NCBI RefSeq assembly: GCF_023635005.1
Contig: NZ_JAMLJM010000007.1
Coordinates: 85,698-149,697, forward strand
Direction of reading: 5' to 3'
DNA: 64,000 nucleotides
From: Flavobacterium luminosum
Lineage (GTDB): Bacteria > Bacteroidota > Bacteroidia > Flavobacteriales > Flavobacteriaceae
The notes under the pieces are model-generated. The model was not told the origin of the DNA. It searched no databases and worked only from the letters and a program-made list of their open reading frames with translations. A program made the translations under genes and the position numbers. Below are positions 43,216 through 51,634 of this stretch, piece after piece; within the stretch, counting starts at the first letter, position 1; each line of letters starts with the position of its first letter.

Positions 43216-44213
43216 TAGACTTTCAGTGCCGGCTGAACCCATTTGAATAATTTTTCTTCCGAAGGAACTACTAGGCGTTCTGCGATTTTAGTCATTCTAG
43301 CCGGTAATTTCATCAGATAATCTCTTGCTTTTTCTGCTTCGTCATTCAAACCGGTGATTTTATCGATTTCCCATTTTTCGATTAATTTTTGCATAATTTC
43401 TACATAATCCATAGAAGTATACACACCAATACGTTGCGCTGATTCTGAAAATTTTTCGAAAGCGGTACCTATGGCGTCACCAGATTCTCGAATTAAATGT
43501 GCCGGCATAGTGATTTTCTGCTTCATCATGTATTGAAAAGCCAACATCATTTCACTTGGATCAATTTTAAAAATACGATTCACAAATTCAGAATAAGCAT
43601 GATGATGACGCATCTCATCTCCAGCAATCAAACGACAAATTTTAGACAATTTGTGATCCCCAAACTTTTTAGCAATTTGAGCTACTCGATTGTGTGAAAC
43701 ATAGGTTGCTAATTCCTGAAAACTAGTAAAAACAAAGTTCTTATAAGGATCTCTGTCTGTTCCTGGGTCAAAACCATCGTTAATTAGATGTTGCGTAGTC
43801 ATTTCTACTTCACGCATATTTACTCTTCCTGACAAGTACAAGTATTTGTTTAACAAGTCTCCATGGCGATTTTCTTCTCCAGTCCATTGGCGTAACCATT
43901 TGGCCCAACCATTATCGCCATTTTCACCTTTTTGAGTAACTCCTTCCACATCCATCAACCAAGATTCATAGGTTGGTAGTGCTTCTTCGGTAATAGTATC
44001 ACCTACTAGTACTACCCAAAAATCATACGGTAACTCTTTAGCAATCTCTCGTAATTCAGTCACTTCTTCTAAAAATGATTCTTTTTCTGAATTAGGGAGT
44101 AAATCACTAGGTTGCCAAATTTTTTCAACTGGCAACAAATACGTTTCGACAAACGAGTCGATGTTTTTTTCTAAAAATTGCATCACTTCGCGACGCACAT
44201 TTTGTATTGACAT
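43215..44213 (-). CDS. Acyl-ACP desaturase (plant stearoyl-ACP desaturase type)
   Basis: A soluble di-iron desaturase of 332 residues. Iron ligands are visible as EENRHGDLLNKYLYLSGR and DEMRHHHAYSEFVNRI, the two ExxH motifs, with the additional Glu in GWAKWLRQWTGEENRH and VEMTTQHL. It introduces a cis double bond into acyl-ACP to make unsaturated fatty acids aerobically. It sits with plsC upstream and an HD protein downstream, suggesting membrane-lipid adjustment. Confidence 0.94.
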   Translation of the reverse strand: MSIQNVRREVMQFLEKNIDSFVETYLLPVEKIWQPSDLLPNSEKESFLEEVTELREIAKELPYDFWVVLVGDTITEEALPTYESWLMDVEGVTQKGENGDNGWAKWLRQWTGEENRHGDLLNKYLYLSGRVNMREVEMTTQHLINDGFDPGTDRDPYKNFVFTSFQELATYVSHNRVAQIAKKFGDHKLSKICRLIAGDEMRHHHAYSEFVNRIFKIDPSEMMLAFQYMMKQKITMPAHLIRESGDAIGTAFEKFSESAQRIGVYTSMDYVEIMQKLIEKWEIDKITGLNDEAEKARDYLMKLPARMTKIAERLVVPSEEKLFKWVQPALKV

Positions 44214-44221
44214 AATTGTAT

Positions 44222-44953
44222 TTATTTAATATTTTCTTTGATTACGTTTTCCGTTTTTTCAAAAATTTCATCAAAAGAATAATCTGTAATTTTTAAGGGT
44301 TTGTGAATGATAAATTCTAATCGATTCCCCAACCCAAGAGGAAACTGACCAAATCGCGTCATTTTCCAAGAATTGTTAATCGTTACCGGCAAAAAATAAG
44401 CATCAGGTGCAAATTTATACAACATTTTTAGTCCGTTTACCGAAAATGGCTTAGGAACTCCTGTCTTACTTCGGGTTCCTTCAGGGAAGATCACCACGGA
44501 GTAATTATTTTGATTAATATATTCTCCAATTCGTTTTATTTCAGGCAAAGCTTGTTTGGGATCTTTTCTATCGATTAAAGCAGAGCCCCCGTGGCGCAAA
44601 TTAAAGGATACACTTGGGATTCCTTTTCCTAATTCTTTTTTACTGATAAATTTGGGATGGCATTTTCTAAGAAACCAAATAAAAGGAGGTATATCATACA
44701 AACTCTGATGATTACTCACAATAATAAGCGGTTTGTTATCCGGCACATTTTCGATTCCACGAACATCATACGTGGTTCCTAAAACATGAGTGGATCTCAC
44801 CAAAAAGAAATTTAACACGGCCACGCTCCATCGATGTGCATTATATCCAAACAAATTTAAACATATCCATTGAATCGGGTGAAACAACACTAACCAAAAT
44901 CCAAACAACAAATAATAGATTATAGAAATGGGATAAGAAATAATTTTTTGCAT
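44222..44953 (-). CDS. plsC: 1-acyl-sn-glycerol-3-phosphate acyltransferase
   Basis: Transfers an acyl chain to lysophosphatidic acid to make phosphatidic acid. It has 243 residues from ATG 44953 (QKIISYPISIIYYLLFG), with an N-terminal membrane helix. The acyltransferase motif SNHQSLYD (NHxxxxD) and the FPEGTRSK motif are present; the substrate loop lies between. It precedes the acyl-ACP desaturase by 8 bases, consistent with joint control of phospholipid composition. The upstream extension of the frame has no support. Confidence 0.92.
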   Translation of the reverse strand: MQKIISYPISIIYYLLFGFWLVLFHPIQWICLNLFGYNAHRWSVAVLNFFLVRSTHVLGTTYDVRGIENVPDNKPLIIVSNHQSLYDIPPFIWFLRKCHPKFISKKELGKGIPSVSFNLRHGGSALIDRKDPKQALPEIKRIGEYINQNNYSVVIFPEGTRSKTGVPKPFSVNGLKMLYKFAPDAYFLPVTINNSWKMTRFGQFPLGLGNRLEFIIHKPLKITDYSFDEIFEKTENVIKENIK

Positions 44954-45040
44954 GACCTTTAATTTGTAAAAATAAATCAAAATGTCACTCTGAAAAAGGC
45001 AATACCTCATTCAGAATGACATTAGTATGGTGGTGAAAAA

Positions 45041-45451
45041 TTAGCAGAATTCGTTGTAAGCGTCCGCTAAATTTTCGGCAATAACCTCTGCTGGGCGACC
45101 TTCAATATGATGACGCTCTAACATGTGTACTAATTCTCCGTCTTTGAACAAGGCAATACTTGGTGAAGAGGGAGGGAAAGGAAACATGTGCTGACGAGCT
45201 GCATCTACTGCTTCTCTGTCTACTCCTGCAAAAACCGCTACTAAATGATCCGGTTTTTTTGCTCCTTCTAAACTCATTTTTGCTCCAGGACGAGCATTAC
45301 GAGCCGCACAACCGCAAACAGAATTTACCACTACCAATGTTGTTCCTTTTTGAGCTAAAGCATTTTCTACCGCTTCTGCACTATATAAATCTTGAAAACC
45401 TGCTTCTGAAAGTTCAGCACGCATTGGTTTTACCATTTCTTCTGGGTACAT
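45041..45451 (-). CDS. BrxA/BrxB family bacilliredoxin
   Basis: A 136-residue thioredoxin-fold protein with the atypical CGC redox motif in VNSVCGCAARNARPGAK, matching the bacilliredoxin (UPF0403) family. In Firmicutes such proteins remove bacillithiol from modified proteins; in Bacteroidota the thiol partner is not certain. The C-terminal MLERHHIEGRPAEVIAENL is conserved. It has its own promoter (TACCTTTG at 45481-45488). Confidence 0.93.
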   Translation of the reverse strand: MYPEEMVKPMRAELSEAGFQDLYSAEAVENALAQKGTTLVVVNSVCGCAARNARPGAKMSLEGAKKPDHLVAVFAGVDREAVDAARQHMFPFPPSSPSIALFKDGELVHMLERHHIEGRPAEVIAENLADAYNEFC

Positions 45452-45480
45452 AATTTCTTAAGTTAAACTGTTAACAAATG

Positions 45481-45488
45481 CAAAGGTA
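45481..45488 (-). promoter_or_regulatory. Bacilliredoxin promoter -7 box TACCTTTG
   Basis: Minus-strand TAnnTTTG match 29 bases before the ATG. No TTG at the standard distance. Confidence 0.5.
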
Positions 45489-45541
45489 CAAAGAATATAA
45501 AATTTACCGTTTTATTTAATAGGAATTTAACGGATAATCAG

Positions 45542-45940
45542 CTACTCTTTTTTCTGATTTGCTATTTTTAATTCAATTGAAACTAAAAAAATAATCACTA
45601 AAATTTCAATCAAAAAGTACAGAATTGCCCAAAATGTATAAGTACTGATTCTTTTAATAAAAATATATGAAGTAAATAGGCAATACATTAGATTTGCAGT
45701 CGCCAAAATTTTTAAAAATAACGACCTTCTTTTTGGTTTTAAAAGAAAACACACGAAAGAATATACCACTAATAAACTTGCCCCTACAATTAACACAAGA
45801 ATGTCATTTTTTGAGACACCAAAAAAATTGTCAAAATAATAAATTAACAATAAGAAAACTATTGAAGCTAAAGCTCCTGCAGTATCTGTTATAAAAATTT
45901 GATACGGAAATTGATTAAAATAATTGATAATTTTCTTCAT
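45542..45940 (-). CDS. Four-helix membrane protein, unknown function
   Basis: A 132-residue hydrophobic protein with four transmembrane segments (about residues 17-37, 46-66, 76-95 and 101-122), short loops, and a Lys-rich end (ANQKKE). No recognised family and no motif that points to a substrate. It lies 9 bases after the CatA-like gene on the same strand and so may share its transcript. Length and hydrophobic pattern support a real gene. Confidence 0.6.
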   Translation of the reverse strand: MKKIINYFNQFPYQIFITDTAGALASIVFLLLIYYFDNFFGVSKNDILVLIVGASLLVVYSFVCFLLKPKRRSLFLKILATANLMYCLFTSYIFIKRISTYTFWAILYFLIEILVIIFLVSIELKIANQKKE

Positions 45941-45949
45941 TCTACATTC

Positions 45950-46576
45950 TTATAGATTCATCTGTTTTTCAAATTCATCTATAAACAAACCCACGTGATA
46001 ACCATCGATTAAACCATGATGCACATGAATAGACATCGGCATAGTTTTCTTTTCGTTACTCTCTGTCAATTTTCCGAAAGAAATCTTAGGACAACTGTCT
46101 GGATACGAAAATCCTCTTGCGTGTGATAGTGACGTGAAGTTTATCCAAGGCACTGCGGAAAAGTGAATGAGATTGGTTTCTGGAAATTCTCGTGTAAACA
46201 AACCGGTTGTTTGCTGAATACGTTGTATTTCAAGTTGTGCAGTTTGATTGAATTTTTGAATATCTGAATCATATTCAATAAGTGAGAATCCAAAAGTTTT
46301 GTCTTCTCTCATGACCGTCGACGAAGCGTCTATTTTATCGTATTCCCAAAGTTCGCCATCAATAATACGGTATCTAAAATTTTCAATGGCATTGACGGCA
46401 ACTAAAGTCTTGTGCAAGTAATACACAAAAAAAGAAATTCCTAATTTTTTAGCATTTTCGTAGGCCTTAGTGACATCTACAGAAACGGTCACACCATAAA
46501 AAGGCTCTTCCATTTGGCTAAAAAACTCGAAATGGGAAGCGCGGTTCCAAGTCGAAATATCTATTTTTCTTTTCAC
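45950..46576 (-). CDS. Chloramphenicol acetyltransferase-like (CatA family) protein
   Basis: A 208-residue CoA-dependent acyltransferase fold. The catalytic motif HHGLIDGYHVG (HHxxxDG) is intact, and the N-terminal WNRASHFEFFSQMEEPFYGVTVSVDVT matches CatA. Chromosomal relatives in Flavobacteria are common and their substrates are mostly unknown, so resistance should not be assumed. The start is GTG 46576, overlapping the stop of the HAD gene by 4 bases (GTGA). Confidence 0.85.
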   Translation of the reverse strand: MKRKIDISTWNRASHFEFFSQMEEPFYGVTVSVDVTKAYENAKKLGISFFVYYLHKTLVAVNAIENFRYRIIDGELWEYDKIDASSTVMREDKTFGFSLIEYDSDIQKFNQTAQLEIQRIQQTTGLFTREFPETNLIHFSAVPWINFTSLSHARGFSYPDSCPKISFGKLTESNEKKTMPMSIHVHHGLIDGYHVGLFIDEFEKQMNL

Positions 46577-47259
46577 AATACGAGTGGTAAGATATCTATA
46601 ATTTTTTCTAAAGCTTTAAAATTTGGATGGGTTATTTCAAAATCTATTTTTTCATATTCCCAAGTAGTATGATACGGAATATGAATTGCTTGACCACCAA
46701 TATTCAACACAGGCAATACATCTGATTTTAATGAATTCCCTACCATCATAAATTCTTCTGGTTTTATGTCTAAACGACCTAACATCTTTTGGTAATCTGA
46801 ATCGGTTTTATCGCTCATTACCTCAATATGATGAAAATAATGTCCCAATCCAGAATCGTGAAGTTTTCTATGTTGATCTTTTAAATCACCTTTGGTGGCT
46901 ACGACTAATTTGTATCTTCCGTGTACTGATTGAAGCAACTCTTCTACCTGAGGTAGTAATTCGACAGGTTTTTCTAATAATTCTTTACCAATATTGAGTA
47001 CTTTTTCTACTGCTTTACCGTTTAATTGATGGTTGGTTAACGACAATCCGGTCTCGATCATTGACAAGGTAAAGGCTTTGATCCCGAAACCATATAGCGG
47101 TAAATTTTTTACCTGATGATTCAAGATTAATTGTAACAACTCTTGTCGTGAGGCAAAATCTTGAAACAATTCACAAAACTTGGCTTGCGCTTCGTCAAAA
47201 TAAGGTTCGTTATGCCAAAGGGTGTCATCGGCATCAAAAGCGATTACTTTAATATTCAT
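46573..47259 (-). CDS. HAD-superfamily hydrolase
   Basis: A 228-residue phosphatase-like protein. Motif I is AFDADDTLWH (nucleophile and acid Asp), motif II is LVVATKGD, motif III uses the Lys in SDKTDSDYQ, and motif IV is MVGNSLKSDVLP. An alpha-helical cap (about residues 18-90) lies after motif I, so it is subfamily I. The substrate is not predictable; sugar or nucleotide phosphates are usual. It is translationally coupled to the CatA-like gene and 48 bases downstream of metG, with a terminator in between. Confidence 0.9.
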   Translation of the reverse strand: MNIKVIAFDADDTLWHNEPYFDEAQAKFCELFQDFASRQELLQLILNHQVKNLPLYGFGIKAFTLSMIETGLSLTNHQLNGKAVEKVLNIGKELLEKPVELLPQVEELLQSVHGRYKLVVATKGDLKDQHRKLHDSGLGHYFHHIEVMSDKTDSDYQKMLGRLDIKPEEFMMVGNSLKSDVLPVLNIGGQAIHIPYHTTWEYEKIDFEITHPNFKALEKIIDILPLVL

Positions 47260-47265
47260 AACTTT

Positions 47266-47297
47266 TAAAAAAATTGAACCCCCGATTGCTCGAGGGT
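47266..47297 (-). terminator. metG terminator
   Basis: On the minus strand ACCCTCG-AGCAAT-CGGGGGT (47297-47278) gives a 7-pair stem, then TTCAATTTTTTT. It ends 6 bases before the HAD gene start. Confidence 0.75.
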
Positions 47298-47307
47298 ATA
47301 TCTAGTT

Positions 47308-49368
47308 TTAAGCAATTGTTGCCCCATTTTCTACTCCATCTTTTTCAGGACTTACGAAAACCAATTTTCCGTTGGCATCGTTAGTTAGCAGTAACATTCC
47401 TTGACTTTCTACACCACGAAGTGCTCTTGGTGCCAAATTAACTAAAACTGTTACTCGTTTACCTACTACTTCTTCAGGTGTAAAATGTTCCGCAATACCG
47501 GAAACGATAGTTCTTACATCGATTCCTGTATCTACTTTTAGTACCAATAATTTATCAGCTTTAGGCATTTTTTCAGCTTCAAGGATGGTTCCTACACGTA
47601 AATCGATTTTAGCAAAATCATCAAAAGTTGTTGTTTCTTTTTGAGGCATAATTTTAGTGTTTGTAGCCACTACATTCGCTTTTTTAGTAGCTTCGAGTTT
47701 ATCAATTTGTTTTTGTATTTCGGCGTCTTCGATCTGAGCGAACAAAATTTCAGCTTCTCCAATAGTATGACCGGCTGGCAATAAATCGGAACTCTCCGCT
47801 ATTTTATGCCATGCTAATTGGTCTAATTTCAAAATTCGGGCCAACTTGTTAGCTGTGAAAGGCAAGAATGGTTCCGCTAAAACACGTAAAGCTGCAGCAA
47901 TCTGTAAAGCTACATACATTTGAGTTTTTACGCGTTCAGGATCTGTTTTTACCATTTTCCAAGGTTCTTCATCAGCCAAATACTTATTCCCCAAACGAGC
48001 TACATTCATCATCTCGGCTAAAGCTTCTCTGAAACGGTAGCGCTCAACAGATGAAGCGATTACTGCTGGATATGCTTTTAGCTCAGTCAATGTTTGCTCA
48101 TCAACTTCATTGAAGTCGTTAGGCGATGGAACAACTCCATTGTAATATTTGTGAGTTAAAACCACTACTCTATTGATAAAATTACCAAAAATGGCCGCCA
48201 ATTCATTGTTATTTCTTGCTTGGAAATCTTTCCAAGTAAAGTCATTGTCTTTAGTTTCCGGAGCATTCGCCGTTAAGGCATAACGTAAAGCGTCTTGTTT
48301 GTCAGGGAAATCAGTTAAATACTCATGTAACCAAACCGCCCAATTCTTAGAGGTCGATAATTTGTTGCCTTCAAGATTCAAAAATTCATTAGCCGGTACA
48401 TTATCCGGTAAAATATAGGTTCCTTCTGCTTTTAACATTGCTGGGAAAATCACACAATGGAAAACAATGTTATCCTTCCCGATAAAATGAACTAGTTTGG
48501 TATTTTCATCTTTCCAATACGGTTCCCAATCTTTCCCTTCGCGAGCTGCCCATTCTTTGGTTGAAGAAATGTAACCAATTGGTGCATCAAACCAAACGTA
48601 TAATTTTTTCCCTTCGGCACCTTCCACAGGAACGTCGATTCCCCAATCTAAATCACGGGTTACGGCTCTTGGCTCTAAACCTCCGTCTATCCATGATTTT
48701 ACTTGACCATATACATTAGGTTTCCAATCGTTTTTATGCCCTTCAATGATCCACTTTTGTAAAAAATCGGAATACTCATTTAAAGGTAAAAACCAGTGCT
48801 TGGTTGATTTTAAAACCGGTGTAGTACCTGTTATAGTAGATTTCGGATTGATAAGATCGGTTGCATTTAAGGAAGTACCACATTTTTCGCATTGGTCTCC
48901 ATAAGCTTCTTCATTTCCACATTTTGGACAAGTTCCCGTTACAAAACGATCTGCTAAAAACTGATCTGCCTTTTCGTCGTATAACTGATCGGTCGTTTCT
49001 TCAATAAACTTCCCTTCATCATACAATTTTTTAAAAAAAGCCGAAGCTGTTTCATGATGAATTTTAGCAGAAGTTCGAGAATAATTATCAAATGAAATTC
49101 CAAAATCTTCAAACGATTTACGGATTATTCCGTCGTATTTATCGATGACTTCCTGAGGCGTAATACCTTCTTTTTTAGCTTTCATAGAAATAGCCACACC
49201 GTGCTCATCGCTTCCACAGATGTAAACCACATCTTTTCCTTGCAAACGTAAAAAACGAGCATAAATATCGCCCGGAACATAAACACCTGCTAAATGACCA
49301 ATATGAATAGGTCCGTTGGTATAAGGCAAAGCTGCCGTAATCGTATATCTTTTTGGATTTTGTAACAT
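47308..49368 (-). CDS. metG: Methionyl-tRNA synthetase
   Basis: Charges initiator and elongator tRNA-Met. It has 686 residues. HIGH motif in [16 protein letters not shown] near residue 20, a zinc knuckle [18 protein letters not shown], the KMSKS equivalent KLSTSKNW, an anticodon-binding helical domain, and a C-terminal EMAP-like OB domain ([29 protein letters not shown]) for dimerisation and tRNA binding. Full length. Its promoter overlaps the divergent carboxypeptidase region. Confidence 0.97.
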   Translation of the reverse strand: MLQNPKRYTITAALPYTNGPIHIGHLAGVYVPGDIYARFLRLQGKDVVYICGSDEHGVAISMKAKKEGITPQEVIDKYDGIIRKSFEDFGISFDNYSRTSAKIHHETASAFFKKLYDEGKFIEETTDQLYDEKADQFLADRFVTGTCPKCGNEEAYGDQCEKCGTSLNATDLINPKSTITGTTPVLKSTKHWFLPLNEYSDFLQKWIIEGHKNDWKPNVYGQVKSWIDGGLEPRAVTRDLDWGIDVPVEGAEGKKLYVWFDAPIGYISSTKEWAAREGKDWEPYWKDENTKLVHFIGKDNIVFHCVIFPAMLKAEGTYILPDNVPANEFLNLEGNKLSTSKNWAVWLHEYLTDFPDKQDALRYALTANAPETKDNDFTWKDFQARNNNELAAIFGNFINRVVVLTHKYYNGVVPSPNDFNEVDEQTLTELKAYPAVIASSVERYRFREALAEMMNVARLGNKYLADEEPWKMVKTDPERVKTQMYVALQIAAALRVLAEPFLPFTANKLARILKLDQLAWHKIAESSDLLPAGHTIGEAEILFAQIEDAEIQKQIDKLEATKKANVVATNTKIMPQKETTTFDDFAKIDLRVGTILEAEKMPKADKLLVLKVDTGIDVRTIVSGIAEHFTPEEVVGKRVTVLVNLAPRALRGVESQGMLLLTNDANGKLVFVSPEKDGVENGATIA

Positions 49369-49387
49369 AATTCAATCAAATTGACTG

Positions 49388-49395
49388 CAAAAATA
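49388..49395 (-). promoter_or_regulatory. metG promoter -7 box TATTTTTG
   Basis: Minus-strand TAnnTTTG, 19 bases before the metG ATG. No T-box or other riboswitch fold is seen. Confidence 0.5.
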
Positions 49396-49439
49396 AGGTT
49401 TTTTCAACCAAGAATGCATGTATAGTTTTGGTAATTTAT

Positions 49440-49447
49440 TACTTTTG
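49440..49447 (+). promoter_or_regulatory. LD-carboxypeptidase promoter -7 box TACTTTTG
   Basis: TAnnTTTG 18 bases before the ATG at 49466. A second match, TAGTTTTG, lies at 49423-49430. Confidence 0.5.
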
Positions 49448-49465
49448 AAAGTATAAACCGTTGCA

Positions 49466-50431
49466 ATGCTTCGCTATTTAATTGCTTTAATACTTATTTC
49501 GAATTTATCCTATTCTCAAAAAAAGATGATTACACCTCCTTTATTACAAAAAGGCGATACCGTGGCTATTGTGGCTACAGCGCGAAAAAATATTGACGAT
49601 AACCTAAAACCCGCAATTGCATTATTAAAAAGTTGGGGATTGGAAGTTAAAATAGGAAGCACCATTGGTTTGGATTTAAACCAATTGGCTGGAACCGACG
49701 AACAACGCGCTAAAGATTTTCAGGAACAATTAGATAATCCAAATATTAAAATGATTTGGTGTGTCCGCGGAGGATACGGAACCGTGAGAACGATTGATTT
49801 ACTCGATTTTACTAAATTCAAAGAGCATCCTAAATGGATTGTAGGATTTAGTGATGTTACGGTTTTACACAGTCATTTGAACACTATGGGCTATCAATCT
49901 ATTCACGCCATAATGCCCGTAACGGTAGCCAAAGCTTCTAAAGCGTCTAAAGAAACTTTACGAATTGCTTTATTTGGCGATGAGCGACTAGAGTACGATA
50001 TCCCGCCACACAATATGAATAAATTAGGTAAGGCTAAAGGCGAATTAGTAGGTGGCAACCTGTCTATCTTATACAGTTTATTCGGTTCGCCATCCGCCAT
50101 CGATTGTGATGATAAAATCTTGTTTATTGAAGATTTAGACGAGTACCTCTATCATATCGACCGCATGATGATGAATCTGAAACGCAACGGATGTCTAGAG
50201 AGTATTAAAGGAATCATTGTGGGCGGAATGACCAAAATGAAGGACAATGACACTCCTTGGGGTAAAGACGCTTTGCAAATTATAGAAGATGTTACCCAAA
50301 AATACGAGATTCCTATCGTGTATAATTTCCCGGCAGGTCACATTCAGGACAATCGAGCCTTGATTTTTGGATCTCAAATCGAGATGGATGTTAATTCGGA
50401 ATGCACAAAAATATTTTTTGAATACAAATAA
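49466..50431 (+). CDS. LD-carboxypeptidase (S66 family)
   Basis: Cleaves the L,D bond of the peptidoglycan stem tetrapeptide during murein recycling, or related substrates as in MccF. It has 321 residues, the first about 17 forming a signal peptide (LIALILISNLSYSQ), so it acts in the periplasm although E. coli LdcA is cytoplasmic. The nucleophile Ser is in WIVGFSDVTVLH, the Glu in FIEDLDEYLYHIDRMM, and the His in FPAGHIQDNRALIFG. Single gene, divergent from metG. Confidence 0.93.
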   Translation: MLRYLIALILISNLSYSQKKMITPPLLQKGDTVAIVATARKNIDDNLKPAIALLKSWGLEVKIGSTIGLDLNQLAGTDEQRAKDFQEQLDNPNIKMIWCVRGGYGTVRTIDLLDFTKFKEHPKWIVGFSDVTVLHSHLNTMGYQSIHAIMPVTVAKASKASKETLRIALFGDERLEYDIPPHNMNKLGKAKGELVGGNLSILYSLFGSPSAIDCDDKILFIEDLDEYLYHIDRMMMNLKRNGCLESIKGIIVGGMTKMKDNDTPWGKDALQIIEDVTQKYEIPIVYNFPAGHIQDNRALIFGSQIEMDVNSECTKIFFEYK

Positions 50432-50500
50432 AATATGTCGCTTCACCGATAGCTGGATTCAACAAGGTTAAATTTAAAAAAAATTTGATTTTACTTTCTT

Positions 50501-50860
50501 ATGGCAGAACATAATGATTTAGGAAAAATAGGAGAAGAATTAGCCGTTAGCTACCTTCTTGAAAACGGTTACGAAATTCTGGAAACCAATTTTACCGCAC
50601 GCAAAGCCGAAATAGATATCATCGCCCGAAAAAAAGATTGGCTTATTGTGGTTGAAGTGAAAACACGTTCTTCTGTAGACTTTGGTTCTCCCGAAGATTT
50701 TGTCAATAAAAAGAAAATCAAACTTTTGGTTAAAGCTATCGACGAATATGTAGAGCAAAGCGGTTTAGATCTCGAAATTCGTTTCGATATCATTGCCATT
50801 ACCAAAGAAAAAGACAAATTTAACATAGAACATCTAGAAGACGCTTTTTATCACTTTTGA
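50501..50860 (+). CDS. YraN family (UPF0102) putative endonuclease
   Basis: A 119-residue protein with a restriction-endonuclease-like core: GKIGEELAVSYLLENGYEILETNF, then AEIDIIARKKDWLIVVEVKTRSS, carrying the D-(10-15)-ExK metal-site pattern. Length is normal. Its biological role is not settled; a Holliday-junction or repair nuclease is assumed. Cytoplasmic, 69 bases after the carboxypeptidase gene. Confidence 0.93.
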   Translation: MAEHNDLGKIGEELAVSYLLENGYEILETNFTARKAEIDIIARKKDWLIVVEVKTRSSVDFGSPEDFVNKKKIKLLVKAIDEYVEQSGLDLEIRFDIIAITKEKDKFNIEHLEDAFYHF

Positions 50861-50877
50861 AATTTAATTTAAATGTT

Positions 50878-50908
50878 TTTGTAACAAATTGTTTTATTTG
50901 TAAATTTG
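50878..50908 (+). promoter_or_regulatory. Consensus promoter of the ACT-like gene
   Basis: TTTG (50878-50881), a 19-base gap, TAAATTTG (50901-50908): the complete Bacteroidota housekeeping promoter. Transcription should start about 50914, leaving a leader of about 19 bases. Confidence 0.75.
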
Positions 50909-50932
50909 TATAAATTTTAAAACAGTTTTAAG

Positions 50933-51595
50933 ATGAAAACTATATCTTCTGTTGTAGAAAACTACATTAAAACCAAACCGTTCTTACTGAGTGCTTTATC
51001 GCAAGGAATCATTAATTTGACTTCTTTGGCTCGTAATATTTCTGAAGAATTAGAAAACGAATTAGGGAAAGATATCAAGCAGGGTGCTGTTATCATGGCG
51101 TTGAAACGGTTGTCAGAAGATCTGGATTTTCAGGTGAATCATAAAGTTACCAAAGTCCTTAAAGGAATTGGTGAAATAACGGTTCGTTCTTCTTTAGTAG
51201 ATTATACTTTTTTGGTTTCGGATACTATTTTTGCTAAACAAGCCGAATTAATAGCCGAAATTAATGGGATGCCAGATATCTTTTTTACCTCATCTCGAGG
51301 GGTTCATGAAACCAATATCGTGTTAAGTGAAAGTTTGGCTCATTTAGTAGACAAATATTTTAAAGGCGAAAAACTCACTCAAAAATTAGATAATCTTTCT
51401 TCTGTAACAGTAAAATTACCTAAAGAAAATACAACAGTTTCTGGGATTTATTATTTTATTTTCCAACGATTGGCTTGGGAAGGAATTATCATCTATGAAG
51501 TTATTTCAACCTCGAATGAGTTTACCATTTTAGTAAACGAAGATGTTGTAGATAAAGCCTTTAAAGTTATAAAAGATCTAAAGTTGACTAAATAA
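50933..51595 (+). CDS. ACT-like domain protein of unknown function
   Basis: A 220-residue cytoplasmic protein. The N-terminal 80 residues are helical and look like a winged-helix fold (SVVENYIKTKPFLLSALSQG, INLTSLARNISEELENELGKDIKQGAVIMALKRLSED). The C-terminal 75 residues are an ACT-like regulatory fold (VTVKLPKENTTVSGIYYFIFQRLAWEGIIIYEVISTSNEFTILV, then DKAFKVIKDL). Homologues in Bacteroidota are sometimes labelled aspartate kinase, but no kinase domain is present. It resembles a small-molecule-responsive DNA-binding protein; this is inference. Monocistronic between a strong promoter and a strong terminator. Confidence 0.75.
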   Translation: MKTISSVVENYIKTKPFLLSALSQGIINLTSLARNISEELENELGKDIKQGAVIMALKRLSEDLDFQVNHKVTKVLKGIGEITVRSSLVDYTFLVSDTIFAKQAELIAEINGMPDIFFTSSRGVHETNIVLSESLAHLVDKYFKGEKLTQKLDNLSSVTVKLPKENTTVSGIYYFIFQRLAWEGIIIYEVISTSNEFTILVNEDVVDKAFKVIKDLKLTK

Positions 51596-51597
51596 TA

Positions 51598-51634
51598 AAA
51601 AAACGCAAGAAGTTAATTTCTTGCGTTTTTTATT
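51598..51634. terminator. Bidirectional terminator between ACT-like gene and mfd
   Basis: A 14-base perfect stem (51598-51611 with 51618-51631) with GC core and T-run on both strands. Confidence 0.92.

Noticed and set aside
45950..46576. Acquired chloramphenicol resistance gene
   Set aside because: The fold and HHxxxDG motif fit, but context is ordinary chromosome without mobile elements, and chromosomal CatA-like proteins in this group often lack that activity.
49369..49465. T-box or other riboswitch before metG
   Set aside because: The metG leader is only about 12 bases after its -7 box, too short for any such structure.
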